A DNA stretch of 64,000 nt from Cyprinodon diabolis (Eukaryota > Chordata > Actinopteri > Cyprinodontiformes > Cyprinodontidae): the NCBI GenBank assembly GCA_030533445.1, contig CM060082.1, positions 35,527,317-35,591,316 on the forward strand. The letters run 5' to 3'. Both the position numbers and the translations under genes were made by a program. Shown piece after piece: positions 40,401-55,400 of the stretch. Position 1 is the stretch's first letter. The number at the start of each line of letters is the position of its first letter. A model generated the notes under the pieces. It did no database searches. It saw only the letters and a program-made list of their open reading frames with translations, and was not told where the DNA came from.

Positions 40401-43400
40401 TAGGAGCTACTCTAACTCTACAGTTACATGTGCCGTTTACCATACATGCTTTTTTATTTAAGTCACAATTATTCTGTACTTTGTATTGTCAGATAAAAGG
40501 AGGTTTATGTTTCTTAACGTAATAGATTGTAACAAAGTTTAGGGATGTGAATTGTTCCCTGGTCACTGTTAGGCTTAGACCTTTTTAAGACTTAATACTG
40601 GAATAGTGTTTAATCTTGGAGCTCTTTTGTGGTGACATGTGTATAGATAGTTGTCTGTTGGATGTCAAGGAAACAGTAATGCAGCAGCATGTTTGTGGTG
40701 GAACTTTAATTATATTTTTGCTGCTATCACATCACTTTTGTGCAGCCTTTTTAGTTGGGAAGAACTCAATCTTGTTTGTTTTGAGACCTCGTAAGAGTCG
40801 ATGAGAGTCTCCACAAGATTTCAGCCTAATCCATGCCTCTGCACGATCAAAACCTCTGTGGAATATATCACATAGTACAGTCGATGGTGGCCCAGCTCTA
40901 ATACTGTCCTCCTCAACTAAATAAGCAGGATTTTTCTGAACAAAAATGGTGAAGAAAATCAGTATGTTGTGCTGCTTACAAAGCAACACTGTAAAAGACA
41001 GATGTCCTTTATATGCACTCTCGTCTCTAAAATTTGACCCAACCAGCTATAGTGTTAATGCAAACACAAAACTCTGAAAAGCATTTTCACCCTCGCGTGC
41101 ACCTTGGCTCCCCCACCACCATCATTCTCATGGTGTCACAAACCTCCAGGACCCCGTGCTTTAGAGGAATGGCCCGAGCTCTGTGCGAGGGCCAGAGGCC
41201 GGCCGCGGATCGATGGTGGTGATCAGAGAGGGAAATTACACTCATAACTTATTCAATGGCCCACAGGTACAACAACGACGTGAAGCACATAAAGATCCTG
41301 ACCAAGGAGGGCTGCTACTACATTGCAGAGAACAAGAAATTTAGGAGCATATTAGTGAGTTTCTTTCCTTCCTGTTTCTGCTTTTTTTATTAATAACTTA
41401 ACCATAATGTTCATGTAATGAAGTGTCAGCAATGGAGTTTAATTTTAACCATGTGAACAAAGAAAGCTCTGGTTAAATATATGTATACTGGCCTGCAAAA
41501 CTTCTCAATCATCCAGTGTAATGCCAACACACTGTTTATGGTGGATGATTTTCTTACCTCAGATTTTCTACTAGATGCCATAAAAGTTCTTATTCCAACT
41601 GACTCCATTGTTGGTTTTAATGAGACTATGTTTGTCTTCTGTATAAAGGAGCTGATTGAGTACTACAAACACCACTCTTTGAGGGAAGGCTTTAAGAGCC
41701 TGGATACCACCCTGCAGTTCCCCTACCGGGAACCGGAGAACGCCGCCGTGCACCGCTTCAGCCGGCCAGGCAGCAACAGTGAGTACAAGTTTCAGTATGT
41801 AATCTCTAATACAACAGCTTTTTTATGGTATTGAAACCTCATTTTTTTTAAACTCTCAGATGGAATAAATAACTTTTTTTTTTTACATTTTAAATTGTCT
41901 TTTTATAGACAATGATACAGAATCACTAAAACCTGCAGTTTTTTTGAGAATATTTTTTCTACCAATGCACATGCTAAAGCAACTGAGGGAACAATTGCTA
42001 CTTTTTCCTGTTGTAAAAATTCCCTAAAAGATAATGATTTTAAAACAATAATTTTTTTGCCTTTTCATAGTTGAGTGTAAAAAGTGCTTTTATTATTTCC
42101 TGATTTTGCTTTAATTTGATCGAATTTTAAATCTACATCTTCAATACAACCAGAATAAACAGGTATGTTTAGCTCCGTGTATCGTTTGTGGGGCAGATAA
42201 AATACCAACTACACCTTTATTCACCTTGTGCCAAAGCTTGAAGATTAAAAGGAAAAAGCATTAAGAAGAATCTAAAACATTTAACCAAGTGACAGGTTAC
42301 CTGCAGATAGCGCTGTCTCTTGAACACTGCTTTAATTCAGACGGGAACATCTTGGCTGCTTCTAAAGAGGTGCACAATGAGTCACTGTTACCAGCATTTC
42401 AGCCTCCTGTGATGTTAATGGGTTTTGACTCGCTGTCAGGCAGCGGTTGGAGAATTTCCTAAGCATGGTATTAGATTTGATAACACTCCCTGGCTGATTA
42501 GTGAAGATCAAATCAATTAGAGCTTCATGGAGGACAGATCATTTCAATGAAATAACATTCATAACTCGACTTGAAGTGTTAATATCTCATCCAAATGATG
42601 TCATTTGATATATGCAACTGTTTAAATCTATTATATTGTTTAGCTTAAGTTTGAAAGCAAGTCAAAACCTTTTAATGTTTTTGGAAGGAACAAGTAAACC
42701 CCTTGATATAGCTTCAAGCTTTCATGTAATTTAGTCTGATGTAGTTTATTTCTTTATTGCATTGAGAACGTTCAGAACATGAATGTTCATTTAAGACTAG
42801 GTGGTTTTCCTGGTTCTCCTACTGTATATATTTAGCTCCTTCTACTGTCAATTAAGGGTGTGCAAAATAATCGTCAAATCGATGCATCGTGATTCTAATT
42901 TTTGTGATCTACTGCAGCGATTCTTGAAGGCAAGAATCGATTATTAAAAACAAAATGAACAAATAAAATACATGAATGGTTGGCGCACATCAGCCAAACC
43001 AAGTGGAATACCACTTCCAGTCCAGCAGATGTTGCTGCGGATGTGTTGAAGCCTGCTGCTTTGTGTCACAAGCATGTCCGGCCGTGGTATACTGAGACTA
43101 GTCATTCGTAAACAAAATATGGAGGAGACTGAGAAAATTCGCCCTGCGTCTCCATCACATTTCAAGTCAGATGCTTGGATGCATTCTGGCTTTAAAAACA
43201 AGGACGTTAAAACGAAATTGATATGATGCACGTCATTTGCAAAAGGGGAAATATACATTTGAATATTTTCGTTTCACTGGTTTAAAGGACCACTGAGGCC
43301 ATGTGAATGGCACTGATTATACTTATTTTGTTATTTTAAGTGTGATGAATCCTAAGATCTTTTTGTCAGTGTGTCCACACCAGTAATAGTAATATTTCTG

Positions 43401-46400
43401 TCTAGTATTTGTTTTCATGGCCACACCTCCAAAAGTCGTTTCAATAAATACAGCTATGTATGAATTCAGTTGCTTTCAGTTATGTATCAATTGAAGACAC
43501 TATCCAGATCACACCCAGCCAGTCAGCCACTGGTAATGGCTGTATCCTTTTCTTACAGTGTTCAGTGAAAATATCGCAATGCATTGCGATGCATCGCAAT
43601 ATTTCAACTATCGTGATGCATCGTGATAGAATCGCATCGTGGCATGTGAATCGTGATTCGAATCGAATCATTACTTCTTTGCCAATACCCACCCCTACTG
43701 TCGATCAGCTCTGACCAGTTTACCTTGCTAGTTAAAGACAAACATTCCCATTGGCTGATGCTGCCACCATCGTGTTTCACAGTCGGATTTATGTGCATAG
43801 TGTTTTGCACTTTGGGAAAAAAATATTTTGTCTCATCTGATTATAACACTTTTCACTGCACCCCATACGTACCTTTCGGTAAACTTTAAACCGCCCTTTT
43901 CTTAGCTATTATTCAATCTCGTCTTTTCCACTCTACATAAAGTCCAGGTTTGTGGATTACGTGAATAAACGCTGTCCCATCTAAGTCCTCTGGTCTGCTT
44001 GTCTGGTTGCTTCGGTCACATATGGATTTAAATTTTTTTGTTTGGTCTGGTTTGTGGAAAAGGTTTTCCTAATTCCCCAATTATCAGGGTACAGGCATTT
44101 CTTGCCCCACCCTCTCATGGCTAGTATCCTTAAAAATTCAACAGTCATACATTTCCAAAGATGCATTGTCCAATTTTAGACACTGTCATTGGACTAAATG
44201 TAGTCCAAATATCAGTCCATATATGTATCTCCATTAAGCATTAAATTGCTCAAATAGTGAATCCAAAAATAAATTGACTAAAATGGAAACACTACAATAA
44301 AAAAACACACCTTTATGAGGTTTCTTTTTTGGCCCTATCGAAATTCTTATACTTTGCAAAACTTCAATGGAAACCCTTTTTTGCATCACAAAAGTCAAGT
44401 ATCTACAACTGGATCTTACTTCCTTGTAGAAAGACAAAGAAGAAGATCAGAAGTAGTTGCAGTAGCTATGGTTGCAGTATGGATCTATCTTATGTGTTCA
44501 AATCAGCTGCTGCCATGTTGTTTTCCGACTCATTTTAGTTGTGGTTATTATTTTGCTGAATATCACAATTGCAAAACACTGCAGTTTCGAATTTAACAGA
44601 ATATACAATCTGTAATGGAAACTCAGCTACTGTTACTTTATGGACAGTTTGTTAACAAGCTGTTCTGATTACAGTTGGTGACAGATAAGGTTAATATCAT
44701 GACCAAAGGCTCTATCATCTAGAGTCCCATCACACATATCTGCTCTTTGATCTGACCAGACTCCTTTATATAAGGTAACAAAAAAAGATAAATGGGTTAA
44801 TTTATGCCAACATAACAGCTGCTCCTGGAAGACTGCCTCTTAAACTCTTATAGAACAAATATGATAAAAACCGATTCTAGGACATGAGATGCAGTTACAC
44901 TAAATATGTTAATAAATGGGATCACATATGTATTCTTTGTTTGGTTTTCCTTTGGTAATGTAGAAAACAAATTGACGCAAAACTCAAAAAATTGGATTTT
45001 GTTTTTGTTTAATCACAAATAAATCAGACATAGTAGTGGCTACATTACTGGTTAAACTGGAGGATACTCTTTACACAGGTACAAGCAGTTCGCATTTAGA
45101 CCTGATAATTGTGGAGCTTTTATTTAATTGTTTTAGTTATGTAATTTCAGGTGGAAATTTATTCTAAAACCTTTATGGCCGAACAGGATACATTTCTCCT
45201 CAACTTTAAGGAATAGGGGAGAATGTTCTTTTTCCGGGTGGATTATAAAAATAAGTGGTCCTACTAATCATTCTGGTGATATGTTTATGTAAAGCCATCC
45301 TATGTATACTCATCCTAGATAGCTATCTTCTCTGTCCATTGATACTTGTTTATGTTTTACGGTTTCAGCCAATCATTTAAACTAGCTTTTCTCACTGCGG
45401 TTCTTTGGAAATTTCCGATAGCCGTAGGAGATAGGCGTTCCCTCTCGGGAGTGGGTACGGGGTTTTTTAATTGGAGAGGGCGGGTCTTTTCAAAAATTCA
45501 GGAAAATCCTCCACTATATCTTTAAACTTTGCGAGTGAGATGGCGTTCTTTCTGTAAAATTTACAGACAGTACTGTAGTAGCCACGTTTGCTCAGCCATG
45601 TCTTTGTCCAAATACGTCGCCCTTTGTTTTTAGGTCTTTCAGCACAAAATCGCACAAATTGCCAACGCAGCGCGTTTCATTCTACTGAGATTCATATTTC
45701 TCTTCTACTAGTTTGGCTTCCGGATAGACGAGTCCGACTGGCGCCATCTCACTGCGGAGATGAGTCCAATTTGGTTTTTAGACGTACAGTGTGAGCAGCC
45801 AGATTCCATTACATAGTCGGGTTGCACGGTGTGAGAACATACATTGTGAGCTGTCAACTTTTAAACCCTGCGGTTTCGTCGCACAGTGTGAGCTGTAGCT
45901 GCGTGCAATGATTGAATAAATCGTACAGTGTACGCCAGGCTTAATTCCTTTTTAAACATCAATCTTAGTACTAAAAAAATCTTTCTGTCATGATTTGTAG
46001 ACATGAAGATCTAAAGAGAAGATCTCCCGGTCAGACTCTGTAATTCAGAAAGGGTGGAGTCAGAGTCAAAAAATATGCAAGAGGGGGTCACTTTTTTTTC
46101 TTTTTTAAGGGAATCTGACCAAAGCTGGTGCCAAGTTTTCCCATTTTTCATGTAGTTCCCTTTAAAACAGTGCTAAATCCTTCAAGCTGTTTGTTGTTTT
46201 GGTCTGTTGTATTATAGTTTTTAAATGTTGTAACCTAATAATCTGAATCACTTCCCATGGTTCTGTATAAAGTTGTGGTTGTAAAGTTGATGAACCAAAG
46301 GATTTTTCCAGTCTTTACCCTCAGCGTTCCCGTCAGCATGAGCGAGGGTTGTTATGTTCTGTGTGTCAGATGCTGAGCTGTTGATTTAAGGAGATGGATT

Positions 46401-49400
46401 TCCTTCATAGGAATAAACTGTTTATTCTTTGGTGAACAAAACCCAGCAGCACCTCTGAATGACGCCATCACTCCAGATGCTTCAAACTATACCTAAACAT
46501 TGTAGATTATTTATTCATCCAGCCTCCGTAACCCTGCAACTCTTTCATTACTGTTGCTAACCTGAATTCCCTGAGATTCACCCTTTTATTTGTCAATGAT
46601 GAATGAAAGGAGACACCAGTTCTGATGTGAAAATTTGTCTGAACCTGAAGGCAACTCTTTAATGAGATCACTTTTGCAAGCAAAGACCTTCTTGGACTTT
46701 GATCTCAGGAAGGATTATAAACTAAACAAGTATATACAGTATATAATCAGAAATAATGATGATTTAGGCAAATCGATAGATTTAACTTTATGTAACCAGG
46801 TGAGTGAACAACGGAGGGCAGCTTGCCTTATCAGAGCCTAATGCTTCCATATTCACCTTGCACAGGCTGAAAAATGCCACCAGAGCATATGTGAGCTGGC
46901 CATCAGTGGGGAATGAAAACTCTGACATCACAATAAGTGGAAAATAAGGTTTCATCTAAAGCCTGCGCGCTGCTGTGCTCGCGGCCGATCGTGTCAGAAA
47001 TGTGAACAGATTGCACGAGGCTGTTGGGTTTCTTTAGTCCAGGCTTGGCTTCAAAGTGCAAGTCTAGGCAGCTCCGGTCCAAATTTGTTTTGTTCTGCTG
47101 TAAGCCCCTCCATCTTACATGGCAGCCCGCTCCTGGAGTGCAGAATTCATTTCCTCTCTTCCACATTTAAATTACTTCTGTTTATTATCGCAGTCATTCC
47201 CTCAGCACTGCTGGAAAGCTCCTAATTAACACTTTCTCCTTCGGACAGCTTTCGGAGAGGGACAGCTGATTGATAACGCGATACCACCAGTGTTAACTGG
47301 GAACATAAACAAACATGGAGCCGTGGAGCTGTTTCAGCTCACAGTCTGAGTGGGGACTATTGGCTCCTGATTGGATTTTTACACTCTTCTTCAGTCTCTC
47401 ACAAAATGATGCTCTAACTGTGTGTGTTTGGGCGGCATTGGCGTGGGTGTGTGTGTGTCGGCTGAATCGCAGCAATCACACAAATCAGATTGTTCAAAAA
47501 TAAAGCATGTGAAATTCAGCTGGCGTCTCGGCGGCTGTGCGATCCCTCTTCATATTGCTCGTTCCCTGAAACCATCAGGGCTTACTGAGCTGTCTCTAAG
47601 CGCCCTGATTAGAATTCATTTTAAAAACCACTAGAGCCCTGCTCTCCTTACAGCATATCAATAACTTGGACCAGTTTACTCGCCAATTGGATTGTTCAAA
47701 GAAGAACATTTTTCACAAAGTTGGAGCATTTATCTGCCGCTTTGGGAGTTTCGGTTTTACATGGCTAATACACACTGCTTTGGGTAGAGTTGATCTCAAA
47801 ACACAGAGACAAATGGGATTATCTGCAGGTTAAATGCCTTAATAATTTGACGAAGTGGCGGTTTTAAACCAAATTAAGCATTTTTTTCCTGGGGGGAAAG
47901 CAAATGAGTAACACAGAAATAGGGAATCATTTACCATATTAAGTGAGTCACCAAGTCAAATATGCAGACCCCTGATCTAGATGATAAAACGGATCATATC
48001 TTGATTCAACAGAAGCTTAGAGTGACAAACCTTGATTTCTTAATAATTGTTCAAGTAAACTTTGCACTCTACGCTCTCTTCTGTCAGCGCATATTATGAT
48101 AAGAAATTGATTGGGTTTTATGTTTAAAGTACAGGAGCATACAGAAGCAGTTCTACAGAGGAACTGGTCCCTGTTACCTTCTTTCTGGTAACGCTCATGG
48201 TTTATTGCATGCAAGGTTCTAAAAAGTAGTGAAGTGGCCTGTATGGAAAACATAAACAGCAAAAAAATTAAGTCTAAATAATTCATTCTTTTAATAAGTG
48301 CATTTTCCCTCTACACCTGAGTAGAGGGAAAATTAACGATTAATTAAGAAAAATTTTCAAGTATAAATTAAAATAAGAAAAACATATCTATTGTCCTATT
48401 TCAAATGCATTATAACTAATTATCTTATCATTCGGTCAAAAACACTCATTCCTTTGCAGGTCATATTAGGCAAATGTACTTATTTTGAGAAATTCTTACT
48501 TATTGAGTTGGCAGTGTAATAATAAATCAATATCATGTGATGATTTGCGCTGACAGAAGGGATGTTTTTGCAAGAGATACTTTTGTCTTTACAATTTATT
48601 GTATCATTATATACTTACCCGTAGCTTTAAGCTCCAACCATATTCAGATAGGATCGCGGTTTGTTTCTGTTAGATCAGATATATACAACCTTGGCTTTGT
48701 GGCTCACTTTGTATAGCAAAAATATTCGCTCTTCAGCTGTTTTCTGTGTGTTTGCATTTACTATGTGCCCCCATGAGAAAACACTGTCCCCGACTTGTCT
48801 TCCCTAGTAAATTCAATTCAATTCAGTTTATTTATATGGTGCCAAATTCACAACACATGTCATCTCAAGACACTTTACAGTTCAACCAGATCATACAGTC
48901 AAATTGATACAAAGTTTTCTATCTAAGGAAAACCAGTTGATTGCATTGACTCATTGACTCTTCAGCAATCCCTCACACTAAGCATGCTTGTAGCGACAGT
49001 GGAGAGGAAAAACTCCCTTTTAACAGGAAGAAACCTCCAGCAGAACCAGGCTCAGTGTGAGCGGCCATCTGCCGAGGCCGACTGGGGTTCAGGGACACAG
49101 AAGCAGAGATACAAAAAGCAGCTTTAAAAGGCGGCCCCGTCCAGGAAACACACAGCCAGGCAAATGAACTCCAAGCCAGCTCCCATGTCAGAGGATGAAG
49201 AGAGAACATCCAGCCAGTCACGGTCAGAGAAACAGGACCACACTGGAAAACAGGCCGATCTCCAGCATCTAATGACATATATCTAATATATTCTTCTTTT
49301 TTTCATTTATTAATCCAGATTTTAGGCCCTAAAAATGTAAATATGTCCAAATGTATAATGTTAGTAATGTTCGATTAAATCTTAAATGTGAACATTACCA

Positions 49401-52400
49401 GTAGTTTCTGTTGTTTGGCTCAGATCTAAAAACAGTAAATCACATTAGTCAATTATTTAAATCATCAATTAATTGATGATTATATGGTGTCTAAAGACCC
49501 TAAACAGCAAAAATATTACAGAATAATTTACTTAAAAACTGTATTAACTATACAGACGTTTAGCCTTTGTGTCATTTTATTTTCCTGCCAGAACTCCTGT
49601 TGTAGCTTTAGCTTCCCTTGGTTCAAATTATATGAATAATCTTCCAGAAAGCATATTTTACTGTACAGTTATTTAACAACGAAGTGCAATAATAATAAAA
49701 GGATTAGTTGATTTGCAGAATAATTGATAATTGCAGTCATAGTACGGTTTGTTTATTTATTTATTTTTTAGAAATGTTTTGATTGTTTGTAATTGGTAGG
49801 AAGAAATTAGCTCTAAGCATGTTGTTACAAAACTACAAACCCCAGGAGGCAGCAGAACAATAAGGAATTCTGCTCATGACTACATGCTTTGTTTAAATTC
49901 TTGTTATAATACTCTCTGTATATTTATATAAAACTTTCTGAAGTTATTGTGTATTCGTAATTTAAGTCCTTAGCTAGATAAGCTATGTACTATAACAATT
50001 TCATTAATTGTTTACTTAGTTCTTAGCTAAGAAATTTCATAAAAATATGAAATAAAATTGCTTTTAATTGATCTTTTAGGACCTGAACTCCAATCATAAA
50101 TGCTTTGAAAGTCTAAAATCAAATGTACACAACCTACAGGAAATCCTGCTGTGAAAAAATTAGAAGATAGTTTTGAAAACATGAAGATTTCTTTTTTTAC
50201 AAAAATGTGTTATATTTCAGTTAAAAGTATCAAGATTTTCTTATGATTTCAGTAAAGTCAGTCTGGTAAAAGAGGGCAGAGTTATATGTGAAATGTCTTG
50301 TTATTTCAGAAGCATTTATGGACCCTCAGATTGTCAGGATCTATACAGTAAATCAGTTATAAAAGCTGAATGCATTGCAGCTACAAAAGCTCTGCAGGGA
50401 ACGGCCTTTAAACTTTATGTTCCCCCTGCAGTCTAAATGTTCTGGATCTGTGTATACGAGAGGTGAATTACCTGCACTTTGTTTCCCTCCATGCCTCACA
50501 CTGAGCAGGATCGCTGCGTTTGGGCTCCAATGTAAAAAGCTATTTTCTGGTGTAACTTAAATAGTTTCTTACAGTTTGAAGATGTTATATAACAGATTAA
50601 AAAGTCTTGATAATTAGAGAAGCAAACATATCTTAAAAGAACATTAAAACCAATCCTTAAGACATGGATTTGAAATAGAAAAAAAACCCTTAGGTTTGAA
50701 AATTTATTTAGAAAAAAAACATGTTATTTTTCATTTTTTCTTCTTTGCTTCTGTTTCTCCCCCCCTGCATCTCTGCGACCCTTCCCTCCCACTGCCTGGC
50801 CCCGCCCTGCCATAGCTCCATTGTTCTGCGGCCTTTCTCTCGTAACTCCTGCCGGCTACAGCTTTATGCCTCCTTCCTCTGCTCCCTTCTGGTCAGGTAC
50901 AGGTACAGCTTCACTCCGTCTCCCGTTCCTCTTAATGCTGAAGGCTACTTAGCATGCTGCCTGCAGCTCTACGCCTTCACATCATTGCACGAATCTCAGC
51001 TTTTACACCTTTCATCTAGCCTCCCATTGCACCGTGTCGACTCTTACATAGTTATGTGTGCACACTGGCCATCCTACATGGAGAACGTGTTCTGTTGTTT
51101 GGATGTCTGCATGCATAGGATGTGTGGTTTGGAAATCCATGTGTTTTAGTTTTTTTTGCATGTTATATTGCTGTTGGGAAAAGGAAATGGCATGTGAGGC
51201 TTTTTTTTTTATATAGCTGTGTCTGATGTGTGTATGTGTGTGCCTCTGGGTCTGTCCGTCAAGGAAAGGGTGGAAGTGTACACAGAGCTCCTCTATATTA
51301 GATATTCTATCCCCACGGCCAGGTTCTAGAGGTCTGACATTCCATTTCAACCTGTCAGCCCAGGCCGAGCAGGCGATCTGGACAGGAGGAAAGGTGGCAG
51401 GGCGGGCTGGAGCCCTGGTAACTAGCTCCACCTGCTCCACATCTGTCTCTCCAGCTACTTTCTCCTCAACAGGAGACATTTAATCTCTTACCAACACGTA
51501 CAGGTGTCAGGGCGCTCATGCTGGTCTACCTCTATTAAAAAGAAGATATTAAGTGTTCTGTAGAAAGTTTAATAATTTCTAACATCAATTACTGCTCTGC
51601 ATATTTTTTTAACTGTAAATGATCAAGAATAACGATCTACTGATCCTATAAACTTGGTTCCATCATGTAGCACCTTTCTCTTTTTTAAAAGGTGTGCAAA
51701 AAACTTTCATCCTTTATGATCGTAATTTGATGTCGCTTTAAAAATGTAATTTTAAGCCTTGTGAAACAACACATGGAGGATAAATATTTATGGTCAATCA
51801 TCAGGTACAACACATTTTTTTTAGAATGCTCTGGTACTGCAAAAAGCTCATGTTAAAGGAACAAGCCCACAGCATCACAGATCCTCCACCGCACTTTAAA
51901 GTGTTTTCTTTATATATTCTTGTTTTGTTTTAATCCAAAGCGAACCAATTAAATTTAGAAAACCTAATGGTTACGTTTAATGCTGTGTCTAAATATGCAG
52001 TTTTGTAATTTATTTATTGATTTATTTTTATTTTCGATTAGTTTTAGAATTAAAGGTGAGCAGCTCATCCCTTGCAGCCATGGACATTATAAACTTTTGT
52101 TTTTCCCATTTGAAATAGTGTCTAAGAGCAGTAGTCCTCTCTGTCGTATTATATCTATTGCAAAACTATTATTCCTTTTTACTCTAAATATATTCAGATG
52201 GATTTTGCTAAATATTTGGATCAAGATTTGAGAAATATGACAACAGGGGTAGCAGGACCTGTTTCTGAAATCCCTTCATTTATTTACTTTAATTTTAAAC
52301 TTTATATGTTAGGTTTGTCCTTGTCTCTGTCTGCATCAATAAGGCTGTCTGTATGTTTGTTCAGACCTGATGTGTAACTGTCCATGTTTTTTCTAAATCG

Positions 52401-55400
52401 TATCTACAGCTCATTGAAAAAAAAGGTTCTGATTTCAGCATTTTATTCCCCTTTAAAATCAATAAAGTATTTCTGAATTGAATAACTAAATTTTTTTTTC
52501 CCCCTCTAGTGCTGACACCTAAAGTTATTGGTTTGGCCATAGCGCGCTACGACTTCAGCTCTCGAGACACCCGGGAGCTGTCGCTGCAGGAGGGAGACGT
52601 GGTGAAGATCTACACAAAGTCTGGAGCCAACGGCTGGTGGCGAGGCGAGGTCAACGGCCGGGTAAGTGTCCTTTCAGTAACGCTGAGTGGAAATCAGAGG
52701 AGAATGGAGTTAGTCGGCGGCAGCAGGTCAACTCCTTTTTCCTGCATTGATTTGAGAAAAGATGTGAATATTTAACTCTGCAAGGATCCAGGAAAACACT
52801 TCCTTTCAGTCTGCATGGCTCACTCCTCAGTGCAAAGTTACTTATGCTTAAAGCTACAGTGTGTAATAATTACAGGGATATACAGTCAGAAATGTAATAT
52901 ATTATACATAACTATGTTATTTGTCATCATCTACGAGCTCAGCCTCTTAACCTTAATATTTGCGTTGCCTTAGAATTCGTTATTTATAATTACATAGGAG
53001 CGGGTCTCGCAGCCATGGAGGCAGACATCTTTGCGCTACGGCAGCGCAGAGCCAACAAACTAGCGATTGCGAGATCGCCCATTACGCTCGAAAGTAACTA
53101 CGGCAAGTTGAGAGAGATGAACTGAGACGGTACTGAACACACAGACTAATGAAATACTATCTTTTAAAATGATCCATGTAAACAAATCTCATCACTTGAG
53201 AAGGTAGGTGATGCGGACGTCGTGGAAGACATTTTGTCCGTAATGCTCGCCGTACTGTTGGGGGGGGAGATGTTCATGTTGCTGCGGTCTGCAGTCTGGA
53301 CGTTAGATGTCTCTGAAAATTACACACTGTAGCTTTAAATCCATAAATGCCAACAGGGCTCTCCAGCATAATAACACAGACATTACTGAGAGACCTCAGG
53401 TTCAGAATATAGAAAACCCTACAATATGTGCTGACTCCCACCAATGCATTTCAGCCTGGCCAATCTTGAAATAGGCATTTTTTTTATGTTTTATTCCTCT
53501 GCTCAGCCAAACGTAAGCGTTTATGGTGCTCCAGTGGAAAGCCCATGGCAAAGGGAATCTAAAGAGAGCTGTTTATCCTGTTAAAAAGCCTGGAAAAACA
53601 GCAGGTTTAACCTACTGGAATAAACAGCTGGATCTCTCAACGAAGGAGCTTTTCTGTAGGATTAAACTAAACCAGCAATCAATAAAATTACAATCCGGTT
53701 TAATCAGAGTTACAATACTGTATTTCATCGGAGTGGATATTTTCTATCTATGCTGGTAATCAGTTGCGCTTTTTATTCTATGAAATTAGCTATAGGATAC
53801 AGAAATATTTTAGTCAATCATATTTGATTATTTTGAACAGTTGATGAAAATATTTCACATTTAAAACACATGTAGCGGATGTTGTTCAAATTAACCTAAT
53901 CTTGCTGAATGTAAAGTATTTATACAACATGATGTTTTTTTAAATGTCTTCTCATAACAGCCCTTATTTTATTGAGCTTTTATTTGATAGAAAAACAAAA
54001 AGAAGACCATAGTTTGAATCGGAAGGTAAATTAAACATAATAAAAGGCGAAGACCTTCATCTGATAAAAGAAATATCCCACGTCTGCAAAGCTACCAAGC
54101 AGTGTTGTAGTACTCGAGATCGGTCTTGGTCTCGAGACCATTTTTTGATGGTCTCGGTCTCGTCTCGGACTTGGCCGCATTTGGTGTCGGTCTTGTCTCG
54201 GTCTCGGGCGTTGAGGACTCAACATTTTATTTCAAGACCGGTCAAGACTACAACTGTGGAAATAACGCTAATCATCAGAATATTATCAGTTTCTTTAAGA
54301 TCCTTCTTTTTATTGGATGCTTGGATTCAAATCCAAGCAATAACCTGTCTCATTGGTAAATGCAGTGAAGGAGATCAATCTATTTTTTCAACAAATGATC
54401 TGTCTCATAACATATTTCACAACTTGGTGACAGATAGAGATTTATTTAAGAAAAGTTATATAATATAGCTTTAATCTGTATATGAGAGAGAAACGAGAGA
54501 AATTATTGGCTCTTTTTTTTTCAGTTTTACACATTTTACAGAATTTTGCACATTATTTTGAAATAGCACATTTAAAAACAACATAAATGTATGTCCTGTT
54601 CATGAACGGCAGAGAAAATACAATTTTGATCGACTTTGATTAATTGTTTGAAATTCTGTGATTACTACACAGAAGTACTAAATAAAGATGTTAATGTTTA
54701 GTCCAGTTCTGTGTGTTAAATATCTAGGTGTTTTTATGTGAATGTGGGTCTTTTAGATCAATTTTAGTGATTTTGATCATGTTTCACATTTTATTGTCAC
54801 ATACTGGCGCTGGTCTTGGTCTTGACCCGGTCTCGACTTCCCTCGGTCTTGGTCTTGACTTGGTTGCGGACCCTAAAAGTCTTGGTCTTGTCTCGGTCTC
54901 GATACACTCTGGTCTTGGTCTTGTCTTGGTCTCGGGTTAGGTGGTCTTGACCACAACACTGCTATCAAGACATCAGCATACAGCACATCATAGTTATGGC
55001 CTTTGAAGAATTGAGTGCACTTTTCTGGCAATTCAATGAACTTTAAAAGGTTAACTGATTTTTTTCTTTATAAATAACGCTGTCATGTCTTATAAATTCA
55101 CCCTACATCTTGAGTGTTCAAAGCTAATTTTATTTATTTTTAAAAAGTTGAAAAATACCTGCATGTTTTATTGCAAATGAGGTTTAGCCGTTAAATATTA
55201 CTCAGGTTTATAGCATTGACAGAGACTGGATTCAGAGTTTTGCTGAGGTCGATAAGATCAGTTTTGCATCAATTAAGGCCAATCAAGAGGCCTCAACCTC
55301 CTACAAGGCTTCAGGAAAGCTGCTAACATGTGGAGGGAGATGAGAAAAGAAGAAAATCAAACTTTTTGACGTTTCGGAAAAAACGCTATATGCTGCAGGA

